Assembly (NCBI GenBank): GCA_944385905.1
Contig: CALWZA010000019.1
Span: 101,535-147,252, forward strand
DNA: 45,718 nucleotides
Direction of reading: 5' to 3'
Origin: an uncultured Clostridia bacterium
Lineage (GTDB): Bacteria; Bacillota; Clostridia; Oscillospirales; Ruminococcaceae
Part shown: positions 7,834 to 18,519 of the stretch, one piece after another
How positions within the stretch are numbered: position 1 is the stretch's first letter
How the letters are laid out: every line of letters starts with the position of its first letter
Notes under the pieces: generated by a model
The model's input: the letters and a program-made list of their open reading frames with translations, nothing else
What the model was told of the DNA's origin: nothing
Database searches by the model: none
Position numbers and translations under genes: made by a program

Positions 7834-10380
7834 ATGTCAAACACCTCAAAAATAAAACTCAACGACCTTGCAAAGGATTTAAAGATTTCGGCTAATGAGC
7901 TCGCAGAGTGTCTAGCTAAAGAGTTCGGCGCGAAAAAAGCTGTGTCAAGCCTCAGTGAAGAAGAGCTTAACTACGCTTTGGATTATTTTACTCAGAAAAA
8001 TCAGGTTGAAAGCTTTGACAGCTATTTTGCCGCAAAGGATTTAAAGCGCAGCGCTCCAAAAAAGGATGAACCGCAAGCGGAATCTAAGAAGCAGGCGGAG
8101 AAGAAGCCTCAGGCAGAGGATGAAAAGGAGTCTCAGTTGAACAAGTCTGCAGAGCCTAAGGCGGAGACAAAGCTTTCAGAGCCAAAGAAAGAGGAAGCGA
8201 AGCCTGAGCCGAAAGCAGAGACTAAGCCTTCGGAGCAGATTAAAAATCACTCGAAGCCCGAAGCCAAGCATGAAAACAAGCCGCGCAGGGAAGAGAAAAA
8301 GCCCGCTCAGAAGCAGGACAGGGGAGAGCGCAGACAGCTTATTACAAACTCGCCGTCAGACAAGGGCGGAGTTGTTACAACTTCATCGTCAACGACAAGC
8401 AATATGCGTACTGTCGATACAAGAGGAAGCTATGTTGAGCTTGACAAGTATAACGACAAGTATGACACACTTGCAGACACAAAGCGCACAAACGTCAATA
8501 AGGACAGCTTTACAAAGAAGCAGAAGCTCACTCAGAAAAAGCAGCAGCAGAAAAAACAGCAGTTCTCAACAAAGAAAGAGACTGAATCTGAAAAGCTCCG
8601 CAGGCTTGAGCTTGAGAGAGCGAGAAAAATGAAGCTCAAGGTTCTTATCCCCGATGAGATAGTCGTTTCGGAGCTTGCTTCAAGACTTAAGGTAAACGTA
8701 ACCGAGGTTATCAAAAAGCTTATGGGGCTCGGTGTTTTCGCATCCGCAAACGAGGTTATAGATTTTGATACAGCGTCTTTGGTTGCGGAGGAGCTTGGAG
8801 CAAAAGTTGAGAAGGAAGTTATCGTAACAATCGAGGAAAGACTCATTATCGACGACGAGGATAAGGAGGAAGACCTTGTTGAGAGAAGCCCTGTCGTTGT
8901 TGTAATGGGACACGTTGACCACGGCAAGACATCTCTTCTTGACAGAATCAGACATTCAAACGTAACCGCTACCGAAGCAGGAGGAATCACTCAGCACATA
9001 GGAGCTTATACTGTAAACTTCAATGGAAAGGACATCACTTTCCTTGACACTCCGGGACACGAGGCGTTTACCGCAATGAGAATGAGGGGAGCTCAGGTTA
9101 CCGACATAGCAGTTCTTGTTGTCGCCGCCGACGACGGAATCATGCCTCAGACTGTTGAGGCTATAAACCACGCTAAGGCTGCCGGAGTTTCAATTATAGT
9201 CGCTATAAACAAGATGGATAAGCCGGAGGCAAATCCGGAAGCGGTTAAGCAGGCTCTTACCGAGTACGGTCTTGTCTGTGAGGAGTGGGGAGGAGACGTA
9301 ATGTGTGTTCCCGTTTCCGCAAAAACAGGCATGGGCATAGACGAGCTTCTTGAGGATATACTACTTATCGCTGAGGTCAAGGAGCTTAAGGCTAACCCCG
9401 ACAGAGCGGCAAAAGGCTCGGTTATCGAGGCAAGGCTTGACAAGGGCAGAGGTCCTGTGGCTACAATACTCATTCAAAACGGAACTCTTCATCAGGGCGA
9501 TATTATAATTGCCGGAACCTCGGTCGGACGTGTCAGAACAATGACAAACGACAAGGGAAAAGCTGTTTCGGAGGCAGGACCGTCGGTTCCTGTTGAGATA
9601 ACCGGACTTGCGGAAGTGCCGGCGGCAGGAGACGTATTTAACGCCGTAGCGGATGAAAAGCTCGCGAGAGAGCTTGTTGAGCAGAGAAAGCACGCCGCGA
9701 AGGAAGAGGTATTCAAGCAGTATCAGAAGGTCACTCTCGACAACCTGTTCAGCCAGATTTCGGAGGGCGAAATGAAGGAGCTCCCGATTATCGTTAAGGC
9801 GGACGTTCAGGGCTCAGTCGAGGCGGTAAAGCAGTCGCTTGAAAAGATATCAAACGACGAGGTAAGAGTTAAGGTTATCCACGGCGGAGTAGGAGCTGTT
9901 TCGGAAAGCGACGTCATGCTCGCGAACGCGTCAAACGCCATCATCGTCGGCTTTAACGTAAGACCCGACCCCGTGGCTATGGAAAACGCTGAGAGAGACG
10001 GAGTCGACGTAAGGCTTTACAGGGTTATCTACGACGCTATCGAGGAAATCCAGACCGCTATGAAGGGAATGCTTGCGCCTAAATTCAGAGAGGTTATGCT
10101 CGGACGCGCGGAAATCAGACAGGTTTACAAGATAAGCAATGTCGGAGCGGTTGCCGGATGCTATGTACTTGACGGCAAGGTTGTGAGAAACTCTCTTATC
10201 AGAGTTGTCCGCGACGGCATTATCATCGCCGACGACAAAATGTCAAGCCTTAAGAGATTCAAGGACGACGTTAAGGAAGTCGCGAGCGGATATGAGTGCG
10301 GAATCACTCTTGAAAAGTTCAACGACCTCAAAGAGGGAGATATCTTTGAGAGCTATAATATGGAAGAATACAAGGACTGA
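7834..10380 (+). CDS. infB: Translation initiation factor IF-2
   Basis: IF-2 is the GTPase that places initiator tRNA on the ribosome. The 848-residue protein has an N-terminal IF2_N helical domain (1-65), a long Lys/Glu/Pro-rich linker (about 70-260) with an internal repeat, a second IF2_N domain (about 270-320), and the GTPase core with GHVDHGKT (about 358-365), [12 protein letters not shown] and NKMDKP. Beta-barrel and C-terminal tRNA-binding domains follow. It starts at ATG 7834 behind GGGAGG. The linker is composition-biased as is common in Clostridia. Confidence 0.96.
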   Translation: MSNTSKIKLNDLAKDLKISANELAECLAKEFGAKKAVSSLSEEELNYALDYFTQKNQVESFDSYFAAKDLKRSAPKKDEPQAESKKQAEKKPQAEDEKESQLNKSAEPKAETKLSEPKKEEAKPEPKAETKPSEQIKNHSKPEAKHENKPRREEKKPAQKQDRGERRQLITNSPSDKGGVVTTSSSTTSNMRTVDTRGSYVELDKYNDKYDTLADTKRTNVNKDSFTKKQKLTQKKQQQKKQQFSTKKETESEKLRRLELERARKMKLKVLIPDEIVVSELASRLKVNVTEVIKKLMGLGVFASANEVIDFDTASLVAEELGAKVEKEVIVTIEERLIIDDEDKEEDLVERSPVVVVMGHVDHGKTSLLDRIRHSNVTATEAGGITQHIGAYTVNFNGKDITFLDTPGHEAFTAMRMRGAQVTDIAVLVVAADDGIMPQTVEAINHAKAAGVSIIVAINKMDKPEANPEAVKQALTEYGLVCEEWGGDVMCVPVSAKTGMGIDELLEDILLIAEVKELKANPDRAAKGSVIEARLDKGRGPVATILIQNGTLHQGDIIIAGTSVGRVRTMTNDKGKAVSEAGPSVPVEITGLAEVPAAGDVFNAVADEKLARELVEQRKHAAKEEVFKQYQKVTLDNLFSQISEGEMKELPIIVKADVQGSVEAVKQSLEKISNDEVRVKVIHGGVGAVSESDVMLANASNAIIVGFNVRPDPVAMENAERDGVDVRLYRVIYDAIEEIQTAMKGMLAPKFREVMLGRAEIRQVYKISNVGAVAGCYVLDGKVVRNSLIRVVRDGIIIADDKMSSLKRFKDDVKEVASGYECGITLEKFNDLKEGDIFESYNMEEYKD
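8152..8235 (+). repeat. Imperfect internal repeat in the IF-2 linker
   Basis: The segments 8152-8181 and 8206-8235 encode [10 protein letters not shown] and [10 protein letters not shown], separated by PKKEEAKP. The DNA copies differ mainly at third codon positions, indicating that the peptide has been kept rather than the bases. Confidence 0.6.
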
Positions 10381-10412
10381 TAAAGTCATGAAAAAGGGAG
10401 GTCACCAAGGCT

Positions 10413-10805
10413 ATGGCCGGATATAAATCGGGAAGAATGGCGGCGGATATACAAAGAATTATAAGCGGAAATATAAGACAGCTCAAAGACCCGAGAATCA
10501 ACTCGTCAATGCTCACAATAGTGCGCTGCGAGGTTTCCGGCGACGGCTCGTACTGCAAGGTTTTTGTTTCAAGCTTCGATGGTTACGAAGCTGCGAAAAA
10601 CGCGGTAAAGGGATTCGAAAGCGCGAGCGGCTTCTTAAAAAGAGAAATTTCAAACGTATTACATCTCAGAAAATGCCCCGAGCTTAAGTTTATACCGGAC
10701 GACTCTGCAGAACATTCGGCGAGGATAAACAGCCTTTTAAAAGAAGTTCTGCCTGATGAAGCCGAAGAGAAGGACGGCGACGAAAGCGAAGAGACAAACG
10801 GGTAA
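10413..10805 (+). CDS. rbfA: 30S ribosome-binding factor RbfA
   Basis: RbfA acts late in 30S assembly, near helix 1 of 16S rRNA. The 130-residue protein has the KH-like fold signatures: RMAADIQRIISGNI at the N-terminus, KDPRI near residue 29, CKVFVSS in the middle strand, and the LRKCPEL.F..D.S segment near residues 86-100. The tail is acidic (DEAEEKDGDESEE). It starts at ATG 10413 behind GGGAGG, 32 nt after infB. Confidence 0.92.
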   Translation: MAGYKSGRMAADIQRIISGNIRQLKDPRINSSMLTIVRCEVSGDGSYCKVFVSSFDGYEAAKNAVKGFESASGFLKREISNVLHLRKCPELKFIPDDSAEHSARINSLLKEVLPDEAEEKDGDESEETNG

Positions 10806-10829
10806 ATCACGTTTGAAAGGAATTTGAAA

Positions 10830-11771
10830 ATGACTATTGATGAGGTTATAGAATTTCTCGGCGAGAGCGATAATGTTTCGATTCTCACTCACAGAAGTCC
10901 CGACGGAGACACCCTCGGGTGCGGCTTCGCTTTGTGCGGATATCTGAGAAACTGCGGAAAGAAAGCGAATGTGCTCAATGCCGACGGCTTTCCGGCCAGG
11001 TTTTCGTTTCTTTATGAAGGGTATGAAAAGCAGGAGTTTGAGGAAAAATGCGTAATCGCTGTTGATATAGCGACCGAGTCTCTTCTTGGGGCGGAGCTTT
11101 CGGATTATTCGGATAAAATCGACCTTTGCATAGACCATCACATCTCCAATACAGGGTATGCGAAAAAAACTTTCTGCGACCCCGACGCGTCGGCGGCGTG
11201 CCTTGTGCTGTATGAAATACTCAAAAAAGCCGGAGCGCATATTGACTCGGACATCGCGAAATGCCTCTATACAGGTATCGCGACCGACACAGGCTGCTTT
11301 AAGTTTCAAAACACAACTCCAAAGGCTCATATTGCCGCGGCAGAGCTTATGGAATACGGTATAGGAACGGAACGTCTGAACCGACTGCTGTTTGATATAA
11401 AGAGCAAGGGAAGAATCAAAGCGGAGCAGTTCGCCGTTTCAAAAATGGAGTTTTTCTATGGCGACACCCTTGCGATTATTGCCGTTACAAACGAAATGAT
11501 TAACGAATACGGCATAGACAGAACCGAGCTTGACGGCTTCGCTTCGATACCCATTCAGGTAGAGGGAGTAAAAATAGGAATGACCGTTAAGGAAAGCGAC
11601 AAGGAGGAGAACACCTTTAAAATTTCCGTCAGAACAGACGGAGTTGACGCTTCTGCATTTTGTTCTCTCTTCGGCGGAGGAGGTCATATAAGAGCCTCGG
11701 GCTGTTCGATTTGCGGCAGTCTGGATGAAGTCAAGAAAAAGCTTATTGAAGCGGCAAAGGATTTTGTGTGA
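10830..11771 (+). CDS. nrnA: DHH-family phosphoesterase (NrnA-like nanoRNase/pAp phosphatase)
   Basis: The 313-residue protein carries the DHH motif set: HRSPDGDTLG (about residues 21-30), VDIATES with the second Asp, DHHISN (about 97-102), and the C-terminal DHHA1 glycine motif GGGGHIRASG. In Firmicutes the rbfA-linked homologue degrades nanoRNAs and hydrolyses 3'-phosphoadenosine 5'-phosphate. ATG 10830 is preferred over TTG 10824 because GAAAGG lies 9 nt upstream. It is followed by truB after 4 nt. Confidence 0.88.
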   Translation: MTIDEVIEFLGESDNVSILTHRSPDGDTLGCGFALCGYLRNCGKKANVLNADGFPARFSFLYEGYEKQEFEEKCVIAVDIATESLLGAELSDYSDKIDLCIDHHISNTGYAKKTFCDPDASAACLVLYEILKKAGAHIDSDIAKCLYTGIATDTGCFKFQNTTPKAHIAAAELMEYGIGTERLNRLLFDIKSKGRIKAEQFAVSKMEFFYGDTLAIIAVTNEMINEYGIDRTELDGFASIPIQVEGVKIGMTVKESDKEENTFKISVRTDGVDASAFCSLFGGGGHIRASGCSICGSLDEVKKKLIEAAKDFV

Positions 11772-11775
11772 TTTA

Positions 11776-12705
11776 ATGGACATTACAGCCAATATATCAG
11801 CTGAGCTTTGCGGAGTTATACCTATTGATAAGCCAAAGGGCTTTACGTCGTTTGACGTTGTCGCAAAGTGCAGAGGAATTTTGAAAACAAGGAAAATCGG
11901 GCATTCCGGCACTCTCGACCCTATGGCGACGGGAGTTTTGCCTGTTTTTATCGGAAAAGCTACCCGTGCCTGCGATATGCTGCCCGACGATAAAAAGGCG
12001 TATACCGCCGGTTTTAGGCTCGGACTTAAAACAGACACTCAGGATATCACCGGGAAAGTGATTGCCGAAAGCGGCAAAAATCCGACCGCAAAAGAGGTTG
12101 AGGCGGCGCTTTCTGAATTTGAGGGCGAAACTTTGCAGCTTCCGCCTATGTATTCCGCCGTTTCGGTCGGAGGAAAGCGGCTTTATGAGCTTGCGAGGCA
12201 GGGAATAGAGATTGAGAGAAAGCCCCGCCCGATTTTTTGCTTTGAAGCGAAGCTTTTGAGCTATGACGAGCAAACCCGTGAGGGAAGAGCCTATATAGCC
12301 TGCTCAAAGGGAACGTATATAAGAACAATTATAAACGACCTCGGCGAAAAGCTGGAAACGTTTGGATGCATGAGCTCTCTTGTCAGAAACTTTTCGGGCG
12401 GTTTTGAGCTTTCGGATTGCCTGTCACTTGAGCAGCTTGAACAGGCGGCAGGTTCGGGATGTCTTCCGCAGATAATCAGACCGGTTGACAGATGTTTTTT
12501 GGCATATCCCGAAATTCATCTTACGCAGGAGCAGACGAGAATGTATAAAAACGGAGTCAAGCTCGATTTAAACAGAATTAAATATACAGATAGTAATACT
12601 TATAATAATTTATACAGATTGTATGGAGCAGACGGCGAATTTCTCGCTGTTGCGAGAACAGACAGGCAAAAGCAGGAGCTTAGAGCCGGGAAAAACTTTT
12701 TTTAG
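11776..12705 (+). CDS. truB: tRNA pseudouridine(55) synthase TruB
   Basis: TruB converts U55 of the T loop of tRNAs to pseudouridine. The product is 309 residues from ATG 11776. The N-terminal GVIPIDKPKGFTSFDVV and HSGTLDPMATG (catalytic Asp48) are diagnostic, followed by YTAGFRLG, LPPMYSAVSV.G.RLYELAR and CSKGTYIRTIINDLG. The C-terminal part has a PUA-like segment with VARTDRQ. It continues the nusA-infB operon. Confidence 0.93.
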   Translation: MDITANISAELCGVIPIDKPKGFTSFDVVAKCRGILKTRKIGHSGTLDPMATGVLPVFIGKATRACDMLPDDKKAYTAGFRLGLKTDTQDITGKVIAESGKNPTAKEVEAALSEFEGETLQLPPMYSAVSVGGKRLYELARQGIEIERKPRPIFCFEAKLLSYDEQTREGRAYIACSKGTYIRTIINDLGEKLETFGCMSSLVRNFSGGFELSDCLSLEQLEQAAGSGCLPQIIRPVDRCFLAYPEIHLTQEQTRMYKNGVKLDLNRIKYTDSNTYNNLYRLYGADGEFLAVARTDRQKQELRAGKNFF

Positions 12706-12720
12706 CTAAAGGTGATGGAC

Positions 12721-13620
12721 GTGGAAAATTTGACTCTGAGCGAAGGCAAAGCACTCGAAAAAACAGCGGTCGCTCTCGGAATTTTTGACGGGCTTCACAG
12801 GGGACATCTTGCGGTTTTGTCAAGGATTTTTGAGAGAAAAGACCTTGAGCCTGCCGTGTTTACATTTAAAAGCTCGACGGTTTTGACAAAAAGCGGAGGA
12901 CTGCTTTTGACCGATGAGGAAAAGCTCAGAAGACTTGACGAAATGGGAGTAAAGTATGTATACTGTCCCGATTTTTCGGATTTGAGAGAGCTTTCGCCGA
13001 GAGATTTTGTAAGGCAGGTGCTGGTTGGAATATTAAACGCCGAAAAAGCGGTGTGCGGAGAGGATTTTTCGTTTGGAAAGGGCGGAAAGGCAGGAGCCGA
13101 GGAGCTTTCGCAGATCGCCCGAGAGTTCGGAATATCGGTTGAGATTGTTCCTCTTGTCAGAAAAAACGGCAAATCGGTCGGCTCAAGGGATATAAAGGCG
13201 CTGATTGCCAAAGGCGAAATCGAGCGTGCGAACGAGCTTTCTGGAGAAAGGTTTTATATAAGAGAAAAGGTTGTGAGCGGAAACCATATCGGCAGGACGC
13301 TTGACTTTCCGACTATTAACCAGATATACCCCGAAAGCCTTGTAAAGCCGCCGAACGGAGTTTACTCAACGCTTACCGAAGCGGACGGCAAAACATACAA
13401 GAGCATAACAAACATCGGCACAAAGCCGACGGTAACCGACAGCGATTTAATTATTGCCGAGACAAATATCCTCGGATACAGCGGAGATTTATACGGGAAA
13501 ACGGTTTCGGTTTATCTTCTCGGATTTTTGAGAAGCGAAAGGAAATTCGGCTCTCTTTCAGAGCTTAAAATACAGATTGAAGAAGACATCAGAAAACGAA
13601 AGGACGATTTTAATGAATAA
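12721..13620 (+). CDS. ribF: Bifunctional riboflavin kinase/FAD synthetase
   Basis: RibF makes FMN from riboflavin and then FAD. The roughly 299-residue protein has the nucleotidyltransferase motif [10 protein letters not shown] (about residues 18-27), [11 protein letters not shown], and the flavokinase part with [16 protein letters not shown] and TNIGTKPTV (about 190-245). Three close starts exist: GTG 12712, ATG 12715 and GTG 12721; AAAGG at 12708 gives 8-nt spacing to 12721. The first FAD-synthetase motif has Ile and Leu where GNFDGVHLGH is more usual. It overlaps gltX by 8 bp. Confidence 0.9.
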   Translation: MENLTLSEGKALEKTAVALGIFDGLHRGHLAVLSRIFERKDLEPAVFTFKSSTVLTKSGGLLLTDEEKLRRLDEMGVKYVYCPDFSDLRELSPRDFVRQVLVGILNAEKAVCGEDFSFGKGGKAGAEELSQIAREFGISVEIVPLVRKNGKSVGSRDIKALIAKGEIERANELSGERFYIREKVVSGNHIGRTLDFPTINQIYPESLVKPPNGVYSTLTEADGKTYKSITNIGTKPTVTDSDLIIAETNILGYSGDLYGKTVSVYLLGFLRSERKFGSLSELKIQIEEDIRKRKDDFNE

Positions 13621-15073
13621 AGTCAGAACAAGATTTGCCCCAAGCCCGACGGGCTATATGCATATCGGAAACCTAAGAACCGCGCTTTTTACTTACCTTA
13701 TAGCAAAGCAGAACGGCGGAGATTTTATTCTCAGAATTGAGGATACAGACCAGGAAAGATATGTTGAGGGCGCAATCGATGTTATTTACAAGACCTTAAA
13801 GGATGTCGGGCTTGTCTGGGACGAGGGACCGGATATCGGAGGACCTGTGGGACCTTACATTCAGTCTCAGAGAATGGGAATGTTTAAGCAGTACGCCGAA
13901 AAGCTTGTCGAGATGGGAAAGGCTTATTACTGCTTCTGCGACAAGGACAGGCTCACAGAGCTTAAGGCTGTTCAGGAAGCAAGCGGCATAGCTCCGATGT
14001 ATGACCGCCACTGCAGGAATCTTTCAAAAGAGGAAATCGCCGAAAAGCTTGCGGCAGGCGTTCCCTATGTAATCAGGCAGAAGGTTCCGCTTGACGGCAC
14101 AACCACTTTCCACGACGAAATCTATGGCGACATCACAGTTGAAAACTCAACTCTCGACGACCAGATTCTTCTCAAAACCGACGGTATGCCGACATACAAC
14201 TTCGCGAACGTAGTAGACGACCACCTTATGGGAATCACCCACGTTGTCAGAGGAAATGAGTATCTCGCTTCAGCGCCTAAGTATAATCTTCTTTACGAGG
14301 CGTTCGGCTGGGAAATCCCGAAATATATCCATGTCGAGCATATCATGAAGGACAAGCAGCACAAGCTTTCAAAACGTGACGGAGACGCTTCCTATCAGGA
14401 TTTGATTGACAAGGGATATCTTAAAGAGGCGGTTTTGAACTATATAGCTCTTCTCGGATGGGCACCCAAGGGCGAGAGAGAAATCTTTTCGCTTCAGGAG
14501 CTTGTCAAAGAGTTTGATATTCACGGACTTTCGAAGTCTCCGGCTATTTTCGACCCTCTCAAGCTTCGCGCGATAAACGGAGAATATATCAGAAAGCTCA
14601 CTCCCGAAGAGTTTTTGAGCCATGCCGAGCCGTATATCAGGCAGTCCGTCAAGAGAACAGATGTAAATTTGCTTGAAATAGCCAAGCTTTTGCAGGCAAG
14701 AACCGAGGTTTTGACCGAAATCCCCGAGCAGGTTGATTTCTTTGACGAAATGCCGGATTATGATTTGTCGCTTTATGTAAATAAGAAAATGAAAACCGAC
14801 GAGGCAGTTTCGCTTGAGTCTTTAAAGGCGGTAAAGCCCGTGCTTGAGGCGATTGAAGACGCAGACTGGAATGTCAATTCGATTCACGACGCCGCGTTTA
14901 AGCTTATTGAGCAGCTCGGAGTTAAAAACGGAGTAATTCTTTTCCCGCTCAGAGTGGCTATATCGGGCAAGCAGTTTACTCCCGGAGGAGCTTTTGAAAT
15001 AGCTGCTCTTATCGGCAAAAAGGATACCCTTTCAAGACTTGACAGGAGCATTGAAAAGCTCGAAAACAGATAA
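13613..15073 (+). CDS. gltX: Glutamyl-tRNA synthetase
   Basis: GltX charges tRNA-Glu, and in many bacteria lacking GlnRS also tRNA-Gln. The 486-residue class I enzyme has [13 protein letters not shown] (the HIGH-type motif at residues 17-20), the KLSKRDGD motif (near 250) and an alpha-helical anticodon-binding C-terminal half. The start at 13613 has AAAGGA 8 nt upstream and overlaps the ribF stop as ATGAATAA. It occupies the place after ribF where rpsO is frequently found in Firmicutes. Confidence 0.95.
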   Translation: MNKVRTRFAPSPTGYMHIGNLRTALFTYLIAKQNGGDFILRIEDTDQERYVEGAIDVIYKTLKDVGLVWDEGPDIGGPVGPYIQSQRMGMFKQYAEKLVEMGKAYYCFCDKDRLTELKAVQEASGIAPMYDRHCRNLSKEEIAEKLAAGVPYVIRQKVPLDGTTTFHDEIYGDITVENSTLDDQILLKTDGMPTYNFANVVDDHLMGITHVVRGNEYLASAPKYNLLYEAFGWEIPKYIHVEHIMKDKQHKLSKRDGDASYQDLIDKGYLKEAVLNYIALLGWAPKGEREIFSLQELVKEFDIHGLSKSPAIFDPLKLRAINGEYIRKLTPEEFLSHAEPYIRQSVKRTDVNLLEIAKLLQARTEVLTEIPEQVDFFDEMPDYDLSLYVNKKMKTDEAVSLESLKAVKPVLEAIEDADWNVNSIHDAAFKLIEQLGVKNGVILFPLRVAISGKQFTPGGAFEIAALIGKKDTLSRLDRSIEKLENR

Positions 15074-15184
15074 GAGTGTGCAATATTCACAACTTTTTCA
15101 CATAATCATCACAATAATGCGGTAATATTGTTGTATAAATGACGCGTTAAAGCAATTCATATAAATTGTCAGGAGGACCGACCG

Positions 15185-16183
15185 ATGATTGAGGTAAAAA
15201 ACCTTAGCAAGAATTTCGGCGACAAAAAAGCTGTTGACAACATAAGCTTTCGGGCGGAAAGAGGAGAGATTCTCGGTTTTTTGGGGCCTAACGGAGCCGG
15301 AAAGTCAACAACCATGAACATACTTACGGGATATATTTCCGCAACCGACGGACAGGCTCTTATCGATGGGGTAGATATCCTTGAGGAGCCTTTAAAAGCA
15401 AAGGCGAAAATCGGATACCTTCCCGAACAGCCCCCGCTTTATCTCGACATGACGGTAAAGGATTATCTTTGCTTTATTTACGACCTTAAAAAGTGCAAGC
15501 TTCCGAGAAATACTCACCTTGAGGAAATATGCCGTCTTGTTAAAATAGAAAACGTTTTCAACCGTATCATTAAAAACCTCTCAAAAGGATACAAGCAGAG
15601 AGTCGGTCTGGCGCAGGCGCTTGTGGGAAACCCGCCGGTTTTGATTTTAGACGAGCCCACTGTCGGACTTGACCCGAAGCAAATAATCGAGATCAGAACG
15701 CTTATCAAAAAGCTCGGAAAAAACCATACGGTAATTCTTTCAAGCCATATCCTAAGCGAGGTTCAGGCGGTCTGTGACAAAGTCGTGGTTATAAATCAGG
15801 GTAAAATCGTCGCCGACGACACAACAGACAACCTTTCAAAAAGCCTTTCCGCCGACCATAAGCTCACAGCAAGGGTTGAGGGCCCGAGAGACGAAGTGCT
15901 GAGGACGATTAAAGGCATTTCTGGGGTCGAATCGGTTGCGGCAGATATGGAACGTGAAAAGGGCGTCTGGGAGTACAATATTGAGGCGACAGAGGGGATT
16001 GACATCAGACGTGAGCTTTTCAAGAGAATCGCCGCGAGAAACTGGTGTATTCTCGGGCTTAAATCCTCAGAGCTTTCACTTGAGGACATATTCTTAAAGC
16101 TGACGATGGGCGAAAGCGTTGACACTTTTATGAACAAAAAGGCAAAATCTCTTGACACAATCGAAAGCGAGGGCTTAAACTGA
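15185..16183 (+). CDS. ABC transporter ATP-binding protein (GldA-like)
   Basis: The 332-residue ATPase has Walker A GPNGAGKST (about residues 37-45), the Q-loop LPEQPPLYLDMTV, signature LSKGYKQRVGLAQAL, Walker B VLILDEPT and the H-loop ILSSHIL. The last 120 residues form a C-terminal extension seen in CcmA/GldA/NatA-type export ATPases. It starts at ATG 15185 behind AGGAGGA and its stop overlaps the permease start (TGATG). It powers the exporter formed with the next genes; the substrate is unknown. Confidence 0.9.
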   Translation: MIEVKNLSKNFGDKKAVDNISFRAERGEILGFLGPNGAGKSTTMNILTGYISATDGQALIDGVDILEEPLKAKAKIGYLPEQPPLYLDMTVKDYLCFIYDLKKCKLPRNTHLEEICRLVKIENVFNRIIKNLSKGYKQRVGLAQALVGNPPVLILDEPTVGLDPKQIIEIRTLIKKLGKNHTVILSSHILSEVQAVCDKVVVINQGKIVADDTTDNLSKSLSADHKLTARVEGPRDEVLRTIKGISGVESVAADMEREKGVWEYNIEATEGIDIRRELFKRIAARNWCILGLKSSELSLEDIFLKLTMGESVDTFMNKKAKSLDTIESEGLN

Positions 16184-16887
16184 TGGGAGCGATTTTCAGA
16201 CGCGAGGTTAACTCGTATTTTACATCTCCGATAGGATATATATATCTTGCGGCGTTTTACGCCTGCGCCGGATTGTTTTTCGGACTGACGGCGCTTCAGT
16301 ACGGCTCGACCGACCTTTCCACCGTATTTTCAATGCTGTTTTTTGTTTTGATGGTTCTTATTCCGATTCTAACTATGAGAACTCTATCGGAAGACAAGAA
16401 GAATAAAACCGACCAGTGCCTTCTTACTGCGCCGATAAGCTTAGCTTCGCTTGTTTTGGGAAAATTTTTCGCGGCGTTTCTTATTTACTGCATGGGCGTT
16501 GCGATAACAGTCGTGTATGCTGTCGTGCTTTCGGCATTTTCACAGCTTGAGTGGATGCTGATAATAGGCAACGTTGTCGGTCTTGTGCTTGTCGGATCCG
16601 CGTATATCGCTGTCGGGATATTTGTTTCAAGCCTGACAGAAAACCAGGTTGTCTCAGCGGTCGTAAGTTTTGTAATAATGGTCGCGCTTTATCTTATAAA
16701 TGCGATTGCCGCTGTTATTCCGGTTGATATTATTCAGAAAATTCTGCGAAGCCTTTCGTTTTCCGAACGATATAATCCGTTTACCTACGGAGTATTCGAT
16801 TTTTCAAACGCGCTGTTTTTCATAAGCGCTGCCGTGATATTTATTTATCTTACAATCCGTGTTCTTGAAAAGCGCCGCTGGGCATAA
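16183..16887 (+). CDS. ABC-2 type permease (GldF-like)
   Basis: The 234-residue protein has six hydrophobic segments. The N-terminal FRREVNSYFTSPIGYIYLAAF resembles the opening of GldF-type ABC-2 permeases, and MRTLSEDKKNKTDQCLLTAPIS, between the second and third segments, is also typical of this family. It is translationally coupled to the upstream ATPase by a 1-base overlap of stop and start, so both probably form one exporter with the GldG-like protein. Confidence 0.87.
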   Translation: MGAIFRREVNSYFTSPIGYIYLAAFYACAGLFFGLTALQYGSTDLSTVFSMLFFVLMVLIPILTMRTLSEDKKNKTDQCLLTAPISLASLVLGKFFAAFLIYCMGVAITVVYAVVLSAFSQLEWMLIIGNVVGLVLVGSAYIAVGIFVSSLTENQVVSAVVSFVIMVALYLINAIAAVIPVDIIQKILRSLSFSERYNPFTYGVFDFSNALFFISAAVIFIYLTIRVLEKRRWA

Positions 16888-16914
16888 CCGACGGATACGA
16901 AAGGATGAACATTA

Positions 16915-18519
16915 ATGAACAATGATGAAAAAATAACCGTTCAGGGCAGCGCACCGAAGAAGAAAAAAACGATTTTGGGTGCTGTCAACAAACGAAAGCT
17001 TAAGTACGGATCGCTCGCTACCGCTATAACAATAGTTGTAATTGCGATGGTTGTGCTTGTCAACGTAATTATGACAGCACTTTTTGAGAGATTTCCGATT
17101 TCTCTCGATCTTACATCCGGAAATGTTTTTTCAGTTTCCGACGAAACTGTTGAATATATCAAAAGTATTAACGTGCCCGTCACGATAACGGTAATGGCGG
17201 ACGAGGCCAACTTTGTTACGCTTGATGTAAACATCAATCAGGCAAATGAGCTTTTAAAAAAATATACTCAGTATAACAGCAACATAACTCTTCAGTACAA
17301 AGACCTTCTGCAAAACCCGGACTTCGCTTCAGGCTATCAGGAGACTCTTCAGAATTACGATGTTGTAATCGAAGCAGAACATACCGATTCAGAAACCGGA
17401 GAAACCATTAAAAGAGTTAAGGTTATTCCTGTTTCGGATCTTGTCAGAGTAAGTTCCGACTATGCCGACTATTACAACCAGTATGTAATGTACTACGGCT
17501 CCGAAATAGCTCTGAGAATGTTCAGCCAGTACGGATATATAACATCGTCTCAGGCTGAGCAGGAGTTTACCTCCGCGATTATGGCTGTTACCGACAAAAA
17601 CCCCGTCACCGTCACCGTTTTAACTTTCCCGGGCGCCGATGAATCAGATGTCTCCGGACTTACAAACCTTCTTGACAAAAACGGATATATTATCAACAGC
17701 GTAAATATTCAGCAGGAGGACATTCCCGAGGATACGAGAATGATTATTGTTCCCGCTCCGAAGGTAGACTACGGTCCAGATGAGGTCGCCAAAATCGCCG
17801 ACTGGCTTAACAACGACGGAAATCTCAACAGAGACATGCTTTATGTAGCTTCTGTCGAGCAGGGCGAAACACCTAACCTCGACCAGCTTCTTGAGGAATT
17901 CGGGCTTGTGATTGAAAGCAAGACGATTGTTGAGACAAATGAAAGATATTATTACACATATCCGTATTTCGCGTATCAGAACATGGTTTCTGAAAATTAT
18001 ACGGAAGATATCAGAAATAAGGATTTGAGTATTCTTGTGCCGTGGGCAAGACCTGTAAAGGTGCTCTATGAGGCTTCGGACAGAAAGGAAACCGAGGTTT
18101 TGCTCAGCTCATCAACTTCGGCGGTTTTGTGTCCGTTTAACGCGGACTCAAGCTGGACGCCTGAAACCGCTGAGGAAAAGGGTTCGTTTAACTCGGTAGC
18201 TCTCTGCACAAAGCTCAATTTCCTTGAAAACAACGTGACTGTTATGAACAGAGTAATCGCATGCGGCTCGGACCAGATGCTTATGTCGAGCCTTATGACC
18301 AGCACAAGTCTCAACAACGGCGATTTTATGCTCAGTCTTATAAACTCAATAACCAACAAATCGGAAGGAATCACAATTGTCCCTAAAACCGTTTCGAGTG
18401 CCACTTTCGACATTTCGGCGGCTCAGATAAACACCCTTAAATGGACATTCCAGCTCATTGTTCCGCTCGCTGTACTCATTGCGGGAATGGTTGTTTGGGT
18501 AAGAAGGAGAAACAGATGA
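16915..18519 (+). CDS. GldG-family ABC transporter auxiliary protein
   Basis: The 534-residue protein has a short basic cytoplasmic N-terminus, one membrane segment (about residues 37-58), a large extracytoplasmic region and a second membrane segment at the C-terminus (about 508-528) ending WVRRRNR. The region after the first segment, RFPISLDLTSGNVFSVSDETVEYIKSI, is the hallmark of GldG/ABC_transp_aux proteins. Such proteins pair with GldF permeases; in Bacteroidetes they are linked to gliding, but in Firmicutes the function is unknown. The stop overlaps the next start by 4 bp. Confidence 0.82.
   Translation: MNNDEKITVQGSAPKKKKTILGAVNKRKLKYGSLATAITIVVIAMVVLVNVIMTALFERFPISLDLTSGNVFSVSDETVEYIKSINVPVTITVMADEANFVTLDVNINQANELLKKYTQYNSNITLQYKDLLQNPDFASGYQETLQNYDVVIEAEHTDSETGETIKRVKVIPVSDLVRVSSDYADYYNQYVMYYGSEIALRMFSQYGYITSSQAEQEFTSAIMAVTDKNPVTVTVLTFPGADESDVSGLTNLLDKNGYIINSVNIQQEDIPEDTRMIIVPAPKVDYGPDEVAKIADWLNNDGNLNRDMLYVASVEQGETPNLDQLLEEFGLVIESKTIVETNERYYYTYPYFAYQNMVSENYTEDIRNKDLSILVPWARPVKVLYEASDRKETEVLLSSSTSAVLCPFNADSSWTPETAEEKGSFNSVALCTKLNFLENNVTVMNRVIACGSDQMLMSSLMTSTSLNNGDFMLSLINSITNKSEGITIVPKTVSSATFDISAAQINTLKWTFQLIVPLAVLIAGMVVWVRRRNR

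Noticed and set aside
8532..8990. Long antisense frame (152 codons) inside infB, rich in Ser and Leu
   Set aside because: It is a complement artefact of the Lys/Glu-rich IF-2 coding sequence, with no ribosome site and no family.
15074..15184. Promoter for the Gld-like ABC cluster
   Set aside because: TATAAA is present near 15134, but no -35 at 16-18 bp is acceptable. A promoter is expected here but I cannot place it.
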